Part shown: piece after piece, positions 27,992 to 36,704 of the stretch | Layout of the letters: every line of letters begins with the position of its first letter | Numbering within the stretch: the first letter of the stretch is position 1 | Assembly (NCBI RefSeq): GCF_003544915.1 | Contig: NZ_CP032097.1 | Coordinates: forward strand, 558,001 to 622,000 | DNA: 64,000 bases | Source: Arcobacter ellisii | GTDB taxonomy: Bacteria > Campylobacterota > Campylobacteria > Campylobacterales > Arcobacteraceae | Direction of reading: 5' to 3' | Made by a program: the position numbers and the translations under genes | Notes under the pieces: model-generated | Told to the model about the DNA's origin: nothing | Seen by the model: the letters and a program-made list of their open reading frames with translations, nothing else | Databases searched by the model: none

Positions 27992-28717
27992 TTATTCTAC
28001 ACTTTTTGTTATTAATTTCAATAAACTTATCTCTGCATTGGCTTTAAATCTAAAATCAACACCCCAAGTTCCAAAGCCTTTATTTACATAAATTGCTGTT
28101 TTATTTTTATAAAAAAGACCAGCTAAAAAAGGTTGAACTAATCTTACAAGATAATGAAAAGGATAAATTTGTCCACCGTGTGTATGTCCACACAAAAATA
28201 GATTTGAATTTAATGCAATTTTATAATCTTTTGGTTGGTGAGAAATAAAAATAGATGGAGAGTTTTGCAAAAACTCTTTTATTTTTTTTTCTTCCCTTTT
28301 TATTTTAAAAAATTTTGAAAATCTATCAGGTAATCCTGCTAGATGAATAATCTCATTTTTATAGTTAATTTTTAAAGTTTTATTATCCATAAAAATAAAA
28401 TTTGTTAGCTCTTTTTTTAAATCTTCTAAACCATAAAATAAATCGTGATTTCCACTTATATAAAAAACCTCTTTTTTTAAGAAGTTTAAAATTTCAAGTT
28501 GTTTTTTTATAAATTTTACTTTTGTATCAATTATATCGCCAGTTATAACACAAAAATCAAACTCTAAATTATTACAAAAATCTACAAGTTCTAAAATCTT
28601 TTTTTCAGAAGTTTTTTTATTTATATGTAAATCACTTAAATGAAGAATTTTTAAATTCTCTAATTTTTTATCTTCTATTTCTATATTTACAACTTGAAAA
28701 TAATTATCTAAACTCAT
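27992..28717 (-). CDS. Calcineurin-like metallophosphoesterase (YkuE-like)
   Basis: A 241-aa phosphoesterase with all metal motifs: HLSDLHINK, TGDIID, SGNHDLFYG, ISHQPKD and CGHTHGGQ. YkuE-type enzymes of this family are often membrane-linked; no export signal is obvious here. Substrate unknown. It overlaps the upstream gene by 4 bp and precedes the response regulator by 5 bp. Confidence 0.85.
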   Translation of the reverse strand: MSLDNYFQVVNIEIEDKKLENLKILHLSDLHINKKTSEKKILELVDFCNNLEFDFCVITGDIIDTKVKFIKKQLEILNFLKKEVFYISGNHDLFYGLEDLKKELTNFIFMDNKTLKINYKNEIIHLAGLPDRFSKFFKIKREEKKIKEFLQNSPSIFISHQPKDYKIALNSNLFLCGHTHGGQIYPFHYLVRLVQPFLAGLFYKNKTAIYVNKGFGTWGVDFRFKANAEISLLKLITKSVE

Positions 28718-29169
28718 TTTAAAACTCTCTCTAATTCATCTACTGAAGAGATGAAATTTATATTTTTTATAAACCCATTTTCCAAAGAGTATGTTGTAAT
28801 TTTATTATTTTGTTTTTCAAATTTTGTGTTACTTTCATCATAAATAAGTAGTATTGTGTATTTATAATCTCTTAATTTTGGTAAAGTAAACATTTTTGTA
28901 ATTATAGTTGGACTTGAAGAGATATTATTTATAAAAATTGCATGATGTTCTTCTAAAAAGTTTTCACTCTTTGATGATAAATACTCATTTACCATCATAA
29001 GAGTCTCTTTTTGAAAAGTTACAATTATAGTTGAGACATTACTTGAAATTGTATGTATTTTATCAAATTGGTCAGTTAATGAAAAATTACCTATCTTATC
29101 ATCTATTCTAAGAGTTGAAGCAAACATAAAATTTGCAAATATTATCGATAATATAAGTTGTTTCATCAT
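28714..29169 (-). CDS. Exported protein, thioredoxin-fold-like, no active cysteines
   Basis: A 151-aa protein with a signal peptide (KQLILSIIFANFMFAST) followed by IDDKIGNFSLTDQFDKIHTI, which looks like the start of a peroxiredoxin/thioredoxin-like fold. The CxxC is missing; the protein has no cysteines. It is probably periplasmic. Function unknown. Position between YceI and the phosphoesterase in a tightly packed operon suggests a shared envelope role. Confidence 0.55.
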   Translation of the reverse strand: MMKQLILSIIFANFMFASTLRIDDKIGNFSLTDQFDKIHTISSNVSTIIVTFQKETLMMVNEYLSSKSENFLEEHHAIFINNISSSPTIITKMFTLPKLRDYKYTILLIYDESNTKFEKQNNKITTYSLENGFIKNINFISSVDELERVLK

Positions 29170-29172
29170 TTT

Positions 29173-29709
29173 TTATCTTTTAAATTCAATTTTATAACTA
29201 ATATCAATTTGATTTCTAACTGTTAAAAATAGAAGAGTCGGCGGTTCTAAATTAAAATCAGTTAGATTAAATAAAAATCCTCCATCAAATAAAATTTGAT
29301 TATTTTGTTCATTTATATTACTTTTCAGTGTGATATTTTTTGTTACACCATTTAGAGATAAAACACCATTAATATCATAGTTAGTCTCATTTTTTACAAT
29401 ATTTTTTATATCAAAAGAGATAGTTTTATATTTTTGAATATTTAGTAATTCATACATATTTTCATCTCTATCTTTTTTGTCACTTATTAAAGTTATAGTT
29501 TCAAAAAAGATTTGACCTTTTATTGAGTCTAAACCATTTTCAATTGTTAAATTTGCTTTTACATCTTTAGTTGTTGGATTGATTTCGCTGTCCCCAAAAA
29601 CTTCCGTATGAGCTTTAATTTCTCCACTAGTCACTGATAAATTGTTCGCATAATTGTCAGCACATAGGCCAAGACTTAGAATTATTAGGAAAACTATTTT
29701 TTTAAACAT
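29173..29709 (-). CDS. YceI-family periplasmic protein
   Basis: A 178-aa protein: signal peptide (KKIVFLIILSLGLCADN), then the YceI-type beta-barrel pattern (SGEIKAHTEVFG, DVKANLTIEN, YKTISFDI, GVLSLNGVTKNITL, TDFNL). YceI proteins bind isoprenoid or amide lipids in a lipocalin-like barrel; in Campylobacterota they are often exported virulence or stress factors. It overlaps the upstream membrane protein gene by 8 bp. Confidence 0.8.
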   Translation of the reverse strand: MFKKIVFLIILSLGLCADNYANNLSVTSGEIKAHTEVFGDSEINPTTKDVKANLTIENGLDSIKGQIFFETITLISDKKDRDENMYELLNIQKYKTISFDIKNIVKNETNYDINGVLSLNGVTKNITLKSNINEQNNQILFDGGFLFNLTDFNLEPPTLLFLTVRNQIDISYKIEFKR

Positions 29710-30667
29710 ATTTAATCTCCTTATTATTTGGTAAATACTCTTTACTCATTACTCTAAAAATCGCAAATAAAAGAGTAATTGGAACAAAAAGTATTAAGTT
29801 TGCTAAAGCTATAAAAAGCCCAGCACCAGAAGCCATCCAACCTATAAATATCATATAAAATGAGATTGTTTTAAAATCTAATTTTCTTATAGATTGAAGA
29901 ATTACCACGTTGTAATATGAAATTACAAATGGATAAACCATTGATAAAATAGAACCCTCCCTTAAAAAATAAAATAAGTATGAAAGTGCAAAAAGTGTTA
30001 ATATTAATAACTCTTTTTGATTTTTTTCAATTTTGAAATATAAAGCACAAAATAGACCAACTACATGAAATAAGGCAATTTCAAAAGTAAATCCATCTCT
30101 CCAAATAGAAACAGTTACATCTCTTGAAAGAGATTCAAATAGTGCTGAATCCAAAAACACCCATAAAACCATCATCAACAAAGAGTGACTTGTTGTATTT
30201 ACTTCTTTTTCCTCTTTTATATAATTTAAAAATAAAGAACAAAATAGAGTAATAGTTGTAAGAGTTACTGCAATAATCTCTCTTTGAGAAACTTCATAAT
30301 TAAAAAGTATTGTTCCTGTTACATAAGATAAACTAAGTGCAAGACCAAGTTCTAAAAATGTAGTTTTTTTCACTTCATTTATAATAAGTGGAGCCATACT
30401 TCCAACAACAAAACCTAAAAGAAAAAGAGTCAAAAAGTTGTAATTTGGATATAAAAAACTTAAAATTAGTTGTGCAACTAAAAATAGTGAAATTTTATTT
30501 TTAATTTTTATATATGAAATTAACAATGAACCAATAACTCCACCAACTGGAAGGGGTGCTATTAAAAATATATTTGATGAAAAATACTCAACAATTCCAG
30601 TTTGTGCAATAAGTAAGTAATAACATAACTCACTTGCAATAAAAAATATTAAAATTAATCTTTGCAT
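29702..30667 (-). CDS. Polytopic membrane protein, unknown
   Basis: A 321-aa protein of almost continuous hydrophobic segments, about 10 membrane helices. It resembles transporters in general shape (VGGVIGSLLISYIK, FLLGFVVGSMAPLIINEV) but I recognise no family. It sits between the heme-copper-oxidase-like gene (13-bp overlap) and yceI, so it may be an assembly or transport partner of one of them. Confidence 0.6.
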   Translation of the reverse strand: MQRLILIFFIASELCYYLLIAQTGIVEYFSSNIFLIAPLPVGGVIGSLLISYIKIKNKISLFLVAQLILSFLYPNYNFLTLFLLGFVVGSMAPLIINEVKKTTFLELGLALSLSYVTGTILFNYEVSQREIIAVTLTTITLFCSLFLNYIKEEKEVNTTSHSLLMMVLWVFLDSALFESLSRDVTVSIWRDGFTFEIALFHVVGLFCALYFKIEKNQKELLILTLFALSYLFYFLREGSILSMVYPFVISYYNVVILQSIRKLDFKTISFYMIFIGWMASGAGLFIALANLILFVPITLLFAIFRVMSKEYLPNNKEIKYV

Positions 30668-32238
30668 AAAAACTCCTTTTTCTCAAAAAAGATTAAATAA
30701 ACGAAAATAAAAGTCAAATCAAAAAGGCAAATAACTAAAGCTTCAATTCCTAATTTTCCACTTGAATATAAAGCAAAAAACATTGAACTTGCAAATACTC
30801 TAATAATCACTGATAATTTAGTTAAAATCATTTGATAAGCTTCATTTTTTAAAGCTAAATAGTGAATAATCCCCGTCATACTAACAAAAGTAAAAACAAC
30901 ATATTCATAAACTCCACTAAAACTAAATCTTAAAATAGGATATAAAAAACTTGCAAGTAAAATTAAAAAAACTCCACCTAATCCATCACTTAAAACTCCA
31001 ATTAGATTATAAAAACCTAGTTTTGAATAAGAAGTTTTTATTTTTATAAAAGCAAATATAAAAGTAAAAGCAACAACTCCAAATAGAGTTCTAAATATCC
31101 ATAAAGTATAAGTTTCAACCAAACTAAATCCAGCTTGTGTAAATCCTGAAATACTTAAAGCTGTAAAAATTCCTAATATTCCAACTAAATATATTTTTAA
31201 AAATATTTCTTTGTGTAGTTCTTTAATATGATTTATAAACATTGAAATAACCATAAAAAATACTCCAATTCCCATAGCAACATGAGCGTGAGCAACTATT
31301 AAATCATTTCTATGAAATAGCCATCTAATTTCTGGAATAAATAAAATATTCCCTTCAACATCAACAAATAAAAAAGCTAATATAGAAACTAAAAGAGCTT
31401 TTTTAGCTATATCGCTAATTTGGCTATCTTTGTACCATCTATATAAAAGTGGAACATATAAAAGAGTTAGATATTGTAAAAACCACTCTTGGTTATAAGA
31501 TAGATGACCAATAAAAATTCTATATAAAACTGAACCAAAATAAAAAACTGTTGGAATAATCCATAAGATATTCCATCTAGCTTTGAATTGACCCTCATTT
31601 AATAGTTTGATAATTAGATAATAAATAGGAATTAAAGCCAAACTCATTCCAAGTGTATTATCTCCATGAGGACCACTAACTGTACTTTCAACTTGTCCAA
31701 TAATCGGATTCATTAAAATCAAAAGTGTAATTGGAGCAATAATTACAACTCTTAAACACACTTTTATCCATAAAGAAAGAACAGCATAAAGTTTGATAAA
31801 TTTGTATAAAGCTAAGATATAAAATAAACCAGCAAATGCTAATAAGAAATTTAATTCATAAGCAAAATCATAAAAAGCTAAACCTCGATTTTTCCCTAAA
31901 AGTAAAGACATAACCATAAATACTAAAAATATATACCAAATAAGAGTATAAAGATTTAAGTATCTAAGTCCTTCACGTGAATTTCCAACTTCTTTATTTA
32001 TAAGCAAAAAAGGAAGATATGAAAGCATTAAAGGAACAAAACCATAAAGCATAAGACTTATATGAATTGCTCTCATATTTACTGGATTTAAAGTTTGTGA
32101 ATCAATATTAAATCCTAATAAATTTAGTGAATAAATTATCCCAAAAAATAGTCCTATTGCAAAAAAAGCAATAGAAATTTTGAAATGTTTATTTATAAAT
32201 TGTTCAAAATTATTTGATGTATTAATTAATTTTTCCAT
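30655..32238 (-). CDS. Heme-copper oxidase subunit I-like membrane protein
   Basis: A 527-aa protein with about 12 membrane helices. Histidines in the right sort of context are H59 (MRAIHISLMLYGF), H191 (SGPHGDNTLGM), H309 and the pair H317/H319 (AHAHVAMGIG), similar to the heme ligands of oxidase or nitric-oxide-reductase subunit I. The usual adjacent CuB histidine pair and cross-linked tyrosine are not evident, and no subunit II or cytochrome c partner gene is adjacent. It may be a divergent NorB-like enzyme or a heme-binding relative with another role. Confidence 0.55.
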   Translation of the reverse strand: MEKLINTSNNFEQFINKHFKISIAFFAIGLFFGIIYSLNLLGFNIDSQTLNPVNMRAIHISLMLYGFVPLMLSYLPFLLINKEVGNSREGLRYLNLYTLIWYIFLVFMVMSLLLGKNRGLAFYDFAYELNFLLAFAGLFYILALYKFIKLYAVLSLWIKVCLRVVIIAPITLLILMNPIIGQVESTVSGPHGDNTLGMSLALIPIYYLIIKLLNEGQFKARWNILWIIPTVFYFGSVLYRIFIGHLSYNQEWFLQYLTLLYVPLLYRWYKDSQISDIAKKALLVSILAFLFVDVEGNILFIPEIRWLFHRNDLIVAHAHVAMGIGVFFMVISMFINHIKELHKEIFLKIYLVGILGIFTALSISGFTQAGFSLVETYTLWIFRTLFGVVAFTFIFAFIKIKTSYSKLGFYNLIGVLSDGLGGVFLILLASFLYPILRFSFSGVYEYVVFTFVSMTGIIHYLALKNEAYQMILTKLSVIIRVFASSMFFALYSSGKLGIEALVICLFDLTFIFVYLIFFEKKEFLCKD

Positions 32239-32845
32239 CTTTTACCTCATAAATTTTATTTGCAAATTTTGCAAGTTCTTTGTCGTGAGTTGCAACTATT
32301 ATTGTTGTTCCACTTTCACTTAATTTTTTTAGGATTTCAAAAACATTTAAAGAGTTTTTTGAATCTAAATTTCCTGTTGGTTCATCTGCAATAATTACTT
32401 TTGGTTTGTTTATCAAAGCTCTTGCAATTGCAACTCTTTGTTTTTGACCACCTGAAATTTCATTTGGATATTTATCTAATAAATTTTCAATTTTTAGAAT
32501 TTTTAATAGATTGTAAATCTCATCATTTGTTGCTTTTTCATTTGCAAGTTTTATATTTTCTTTAACAGTTAAATAGTTGATTAAATAATGAAACTGAAAA
32601 ATAAAACCAACATTTGTTTTTCTAAAATTATCAATATCTTTTATATCTTTGTAATTTGTATTTTCAAAAAATATTTCACCACTTGTAGGTTTTAAAAGTG
32701 TTGATAAAAGTGATAAAAGTGTAGATTTTCCACTTCCACTTTCTCCAATTAAACAAATAAATTCACCTTTATTTATTTCTAAATTGATATTTTCTAAAGC
32801 TAAATCTTTGTTGTAATAATGTGTTAAATTTAAAGCTTTTATCAT
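32222..32845 (-). CDS. ABC transporter ATPase (LolD/MacB type)
   Basis: A 207-aa ATPase: Walker A GESGSGKST, Q loop FIFQFHYLI, signature SGGQKQRVAIARAL, Walker B VIIADEPTGNLD and switch His ATHDKEL. This variant powers MacB/LolCDE/FtsEX-type exporters that work on periplasmic substrates. It overlaps its permease by 4 bp and the next gene by 17 bp. Confidence 0.92.
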   Translation of the reverse strand: MIKALNLTHYYNKDLALENINLEINKGEFICLIGESGSGKSTLLSLLSTLLKPTSGEIFFENTNYKDIKDIDNFRKTNVGFIFQFHYLINYLTVKENIKLANEKATNDEIYNLLKILKIENLLDKYPNEISGGQKQRVAIARALINKPKVIIADEPTGNLDSKNSLNVFEILKKLSESGTTIIVATHDKELAKFANKIYEVKDGKIN

Positions 32846-33924
32846 ATTTTATTTCCTTGAATAAGTTCAACTGGGTCAGTTTTTGCAGCATTTAAAGCTG
32901 GAATTATTGAACCAATAATCGCCATTAAAATAGAAGTAACAAAGATATAAAAAGCTAGTTCAACAGATATTTCACCATTTACATAACCTTGTAGAGTTTT
33001 TGCATTTTTTACAAAATATAGAGTTACATTTGAAATAATTAAAGCACTAATGAAACTAAAAACACCAAGTAAAAAGCTCTCAACCATTATTGAATAAACA
33101 ATTTTTGATGTTTTTATTCCTAATGCTCTTTTAATACCAAATTCAGCTTTTCTTTGATTTATTGTAATACTCATAAGACTTACAATTCCAAGAAGACCCA
33201 TAGAAAATGCGATAAATGAAATAACATTTGATGAGGTTTTTATGATTTTAAATTGATTATAGTTATCTACAAAATTTTGTGTTGATTTAACATCAATTTC
33301 ATCTGATAAATTTTTTATATCTTTAATAATATTTTCAACATTAGAATTTAAAGTTGTATTTACCAAAATCATTGAAGCAGATTTATTAAAAATCTCTCCT
33401 GCTTCATCTATATTTAAAACAACTCCACCATTTTCAAAACCAATTTCACTTTTAAAAACTCCAGAAATTTTGAAACTTTTATTTGCAATTTGAATTTCAT
33501 TTTTATTAAAAAGTTGTTCTAAAATAGATTTTCCAATAATTACTTCATTTTTTGAAGGATAATTACCTGCAATTAAGGTATAATTTTTAAATCTATTTTT
33601 TGTTACTCCATAAACTGCAACAATTGGAAGTTTTTCAACAGGACTAGCTCCTACAATCATCGCTGATGTATCTTTTATATCTTTTAAGTTATTTATTTTT
33701 TCAACTAAATTAATATTTACATTTGAAAAAAATGTATCAGAGATTTTTGCTTGAGTAACGATAATATCTCCATCACTTTTTATAAGCGTTGAATACATAG
33801 AAATAACTCCATTTGAAATAGAACTAATCAAAAAAATAGAAACTATTGAAAAAATCAGACTTAAAATGATTAAAAAAGTTTTTAGTTTATTTGCAAATAG
33901 TGCTTTAAACGCGTATGAAATCAA
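32842..33924 (-). CDS. ABC transporter permease (FtsX/MacB type)
   Basis: A 360-aa permease with one N-terminal helix (about 15-37), a periplasmic MacB-type domain (about 45-225) and three C-terminal helices (about 232-255, 280-305, 320-345) ending PALNAAKTDPVELIQG, the standard FtsX-domain end. First gene of the nine-gene minus-strand operon; its promoter must lie in 33925-34039. Confidence 0.9.
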   Translation of the reverse strand: MISYAFKALFANKLKTFLIILSLIFSIVSIFLISSISNGVISMYSTLIKSDGDIIVTQAKISDTFFSNVNINLVEKINNLKDIKDTSAMIVGASPVEKLPIVAVYGVTKNRFKNYTLIAGNYPSKNEVIIGKSILEQLFNKNEIQIANKSFKISGVFKSEIGFENGGVVLNIDEAGEIFNKSASMILVNTTLNSNVENIIKDIKNLSDEIDVKSTQNFVDNYNQFKIIKTSSNVISFIAFSMGLLGIVSLMSITINQRKAEFGIKRALGIKTSKIVYSIMVESFLLGVFSFISALIISNVTLYFVKNAKTLQGYVNGEISVELAFYIFVTSILMAIIGSIIPALNAAKTDPVELIQGNKI

Positions 33925-34039
33925 GATTGTCCTTTTTTATTTTTTGAAAGTTTAGATAATGAATATGAATATAGAATGAATTAAATATGAATTTTTGTTC
34001 ATAATTTAGATAAAATACAAAAAAATTTAGGAAAAAATA

Positions 34040-34813
34040 ATGAAAAAAGAGTTGATAAAAATAATAAAAAAAGCAGGAAAGATTTTAAAAAAAGGTTATT
34101 ACTCAAATAAAGATGTAACTTTTAAAGCAAAAAAAGATTTAGTAACAAAATATGACGTTGCAGTTGAAAACTATTTAAAAGCAAAATTTACAAAAAAATT
34201 TAAAGAGTTTAATATAATTGCTGAAGAGTCTGATAATGCAAATATTGAATTTAATGATTCAATTATAATTGACCCAATTGATGGAACAACAAACTTTGTA
34301 AATGGAGTTCCTCATACTGCTATTTCAGTTGGAGTTTATAAAGATAAAAAGCCATATTTAGCAATAGTTTATAATCCAATATTAGATGAATTGTATGAAG
34401 CAAAGATTGGAAAAGGTGCTTTTTTAAATGGTAAACAATTAAAAGTTAGTGATGAAACAGAGTTACAAAAAGCACTTCTTGCTACTGGATTTCCATACAC
34501 AAGTGGTTCAAATGAAGATGATTTGAATGATGTTGTAAAAAAAATAAAAGATATTTTACCTCTTTGTCAAGATTTAAGAAGATTAGGAAGTGCTTCGATT
34601 GATTTATGTTTAGTTGCAAGAGGAACTTTTGAAGGATATTATGAAATGAATTTAAAACCTTGGGATGTAAGTGCTGGAGTTTTAATTTTAAGTGAAGCAG
34701 GTGGAAAAATAACAAATATAAATGGAGATGAATATAATCTATTTGAAGACAAATATATTGTTGCAACAAATGGAAAAATTCATGATGAGTTAATTAAGAA
34801 TTTAAATTTATAA
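34040..34813 (+). CDS. suhB: Inositol monophosphatase family protein (SuhB-like)
   Basis: A 257-aa Mg-dependent phosphatase. Metal ligands are in IAEESDN, in D78-P-I-D81-G-T-T-N-F and in the late motif KPWDVSAGVLILSEAGG. It dephosphorylates inositol phosphates or related sugar phosphates; SuhB also binds RNA polymerase in other bacteria. Transcribed divergently from the ABC permease. Normal length. Confidence 0.88.
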   Translation: MKKELIKIIKKAGKILKKGYYSNKDVTFKAKKDLVTKYDVAVENYLKAKFTKKFKEFNIIAEESDNANIEFNDSIIIDPIDGTTNFVNGVPHTAISVGVYKDKKPYLAIVYNPILDELYEAKIGKGAFLNGKQLKVSDETELQKALLATGFPYTSGSNEDDLNDVVKKIKDILPLCQDLRRLGSASIDLCLVARGTFEGYYEMNLKPWDVSAGVLILSEAGGKITNINGDEYNLFEDKYIVATNGKIHDELIKNLNL

Positions 34814-34897
34814 TAATTAAAAAAAGTTCTCAAAAGGGCTTATTTAGAGATTATTAAATATAATAAATACTTTAAAATTTGAATAAAGGTTTTTTAA

Positions 34898-36700
34898 ATG
34901 TGTGGAATTGTTGGATATATAGGTAAAAAAGATACAACTAAAATATTATTAGATGGTTTAAAAGAGTTAGAGTATAGAGGTTATGATAGTGCTGGAATTG
35001 CAGTACTTAAAGATAATAAAATTGATGTTTTTAAAGCTTTAGGAAAACTAATTAACCTTGAAGAAAAAGTAAATAGTTCAGCATCTAATGATTATCATCT
35101 AGGAATAGGTCATACAAGATGGGCGACTCATGGAAAACCAACAGAATTAAATGCTCATCCACATTTGGGTGAATACTCTTATGTAGTTCATAATGGAATT
35201 ATTGAAAATTATAAAGAGTTAAAAGATGAATTGATTGAAAAAGGACATAAATTTGTATCTCAAACTGATACAGAAGTTATTGTTCATCTTTTTGAAAATT
35301 TTTATAACCAATTAAATGACACAACAAAAGCTTTTAAAAATACTATTTCAAGACTTGAGGGTGCTTTTTCTATTTTATTAATTACAAAAGCAGACCCAAC
35401 AAAAATCTTTTTCTTTAAAAATGGAAGCCCTTTAATAGTAGCAAAGGGAAATGAAAAAGAAGAAGTTTTATTTGCTTCAAGTGATGCTCCATTAATCGGA
35501 TTAGCATCAGATGTTGTTTATTTAGAAGATGGAGTTGGTGGAGTTGTAAGTGCTAATTCAATAGAGTTTTTTAATGATAATTATAGTTGGTCAACACTTC
35601 CAAGTTCAAAACAATTTGCTCAAAAAGATGGATATAGATTTTTTATGGAAAAAGAGATTTATGAGCAAAGTACTGTTGTAAGTGATTGTATGATTGGACG
35701 TGTAAAAGATAATGAAATTTTATTTGATGAAATAGATTCTTCAATACTTGATGGAATAAATGAGATAAAAATTTGTGCTTGTGGAACTTCTTATCATGCA
35801 GGACTTACATCTTCATATCTTTTTGAAAGACTTTCAAAAATAAAATGTAATATCGAAGTTGCCAGTGAATTTAGATATAAAGAACCACTTTTAACAAAAG
35901 ATACTTTATTTGTAGTAATCTCTCAAAGTGGGGAAACAGCAGATACTTTAGAAGCTTTAAAAATGGCAAAAAATGCTGGACTTAAAACTTTAGTTATTTG
36001 TAATGTTGATAACTCTTCTATGACTAGAACTGCTGATTATACAATTTTAACAAGAGCTGGAATAGAAAAAGGTGTTGCTTCAACAAAAGCCTTCTCGACT
36101 CAAACAGTTGTGCTTTGGATGTTATCATTATATTTTGCAAAAATAAAAAATCTAATTTCATCGGAAGTTTTAGCAAATGAAATTCATACTTTAAGAGAAG
36201 TTCCTAAAACTTTATGTATAAGTGATAGAATTCATGAAAAAACAAAAAGATTATCAAAAAGATATCTGCATGGTCATGGATTCTTTTTTATAGGAAGAGA
36301 TGTATTTTATCCATTAGCTTTAGAGGGTGCTTTAAAATTAAAAGAGATTTCATATTTACACGCAGAAGGTTATCCATCTGGTGAAATGAAACATGGACCA
36401 ATTGCATTAGCAGACCCAGAATTATTCACAATTGCATTAATGCCACAAAATTTATTATATGATAAAATCAAATCAAATGTTGAAGAGTTAAGTGCACGTG
36501 ATAGTACAATTTGTGCTATTTCACCACTTGATTTTGATTTAGCAGATGATTTTATAAAAATAAACTCTTGTGACCACTATATGTTGGAATTTTTTGAAAT
36601 GTTAGTTGTTTTACAACTTTTATCAATGGAAATTTCAATAAGACTTGGAAATGATGTTGATATGCCAAGAAACTTGGCTAAATCTGTTACTGTAGAATAA
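34898..36700 (+). CDS. glmS: Glucosamine-6-phosphate synthase (isomerizing)
   Basis: A 600-aa enzyme making glucosamine-6-P from fructose-6-P and glutamine for cell-wall and LPS sugars. The nucleophile C2 starts the class II glutaminase domain (CGIVGYIGKK, ELEYRGYDSAGIAV, GHTRWATHG). Two SIS domains follow (CGTSYHAGL, SQSGETADTL, EGALKLKEISYLHAEGYPSGEMKHGPIAL), ending DMPRNLAKSVTVE. No glmS ribozyme is evident in the 84 bp upstream, as expected for this phylum. Confidence 0.97.
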   Translation: MCGIVGYIGKKDTTKILLDGLKELEYRGYDSAGIAVLKDNKIDVFKALGKLINLEEKVNSSASNDYHLGIGHTRWATHGKPTELNAHPHLGEYSYVVHNGIIENYKELKDELIEKGHKFVSQTDTEVIVHLFENFYNQLNDTTKAFKNTISRLEGAFSILLITKADPTKIFFFKNGSPLIVAKGNEKEEVLFASSDAPLIGLASDVVYLEDGVGGVVSANSIEFFNDNYSWSTLPSSKQFAQKDGYRFFMEKEIYEQSTVVSDCMIGRVKDNEILFDEIDSSILDGINEIKICACGTSYHAGLTSSYLFERLSKIKCNIEVASEFRYKEPLLTKDTLFVVISQSGETADTLEALKMAKNAGLKTLVICNVDNSSMTRTADYTILTRAGIEKGVASTKAFSTQTVVLWMLSLYFAKIKNLISSEVLANEIHTLREVPKTLCISDRIHEKTKRLSKRYLHGHGFFFIGRDVFYPLALEGALKLKEISYLHAEGYPSGEMKHGPIALADPELFTIALMPQNLLYDKIKSNVEELSARDSTICAISPLDFDLADDFIKINSCDHYMLEFFEMLVVLQLLSMEISIRLGNDVDMPRNLAKSVTVE

Positions 36701-36704
36701 TATA

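Noticed and set aside
34814-34897. glmS ribozyme upstream of glmS
   Set aside because: The gap is only 84 bp, AT-rich, and shows none of the conserved paired core.
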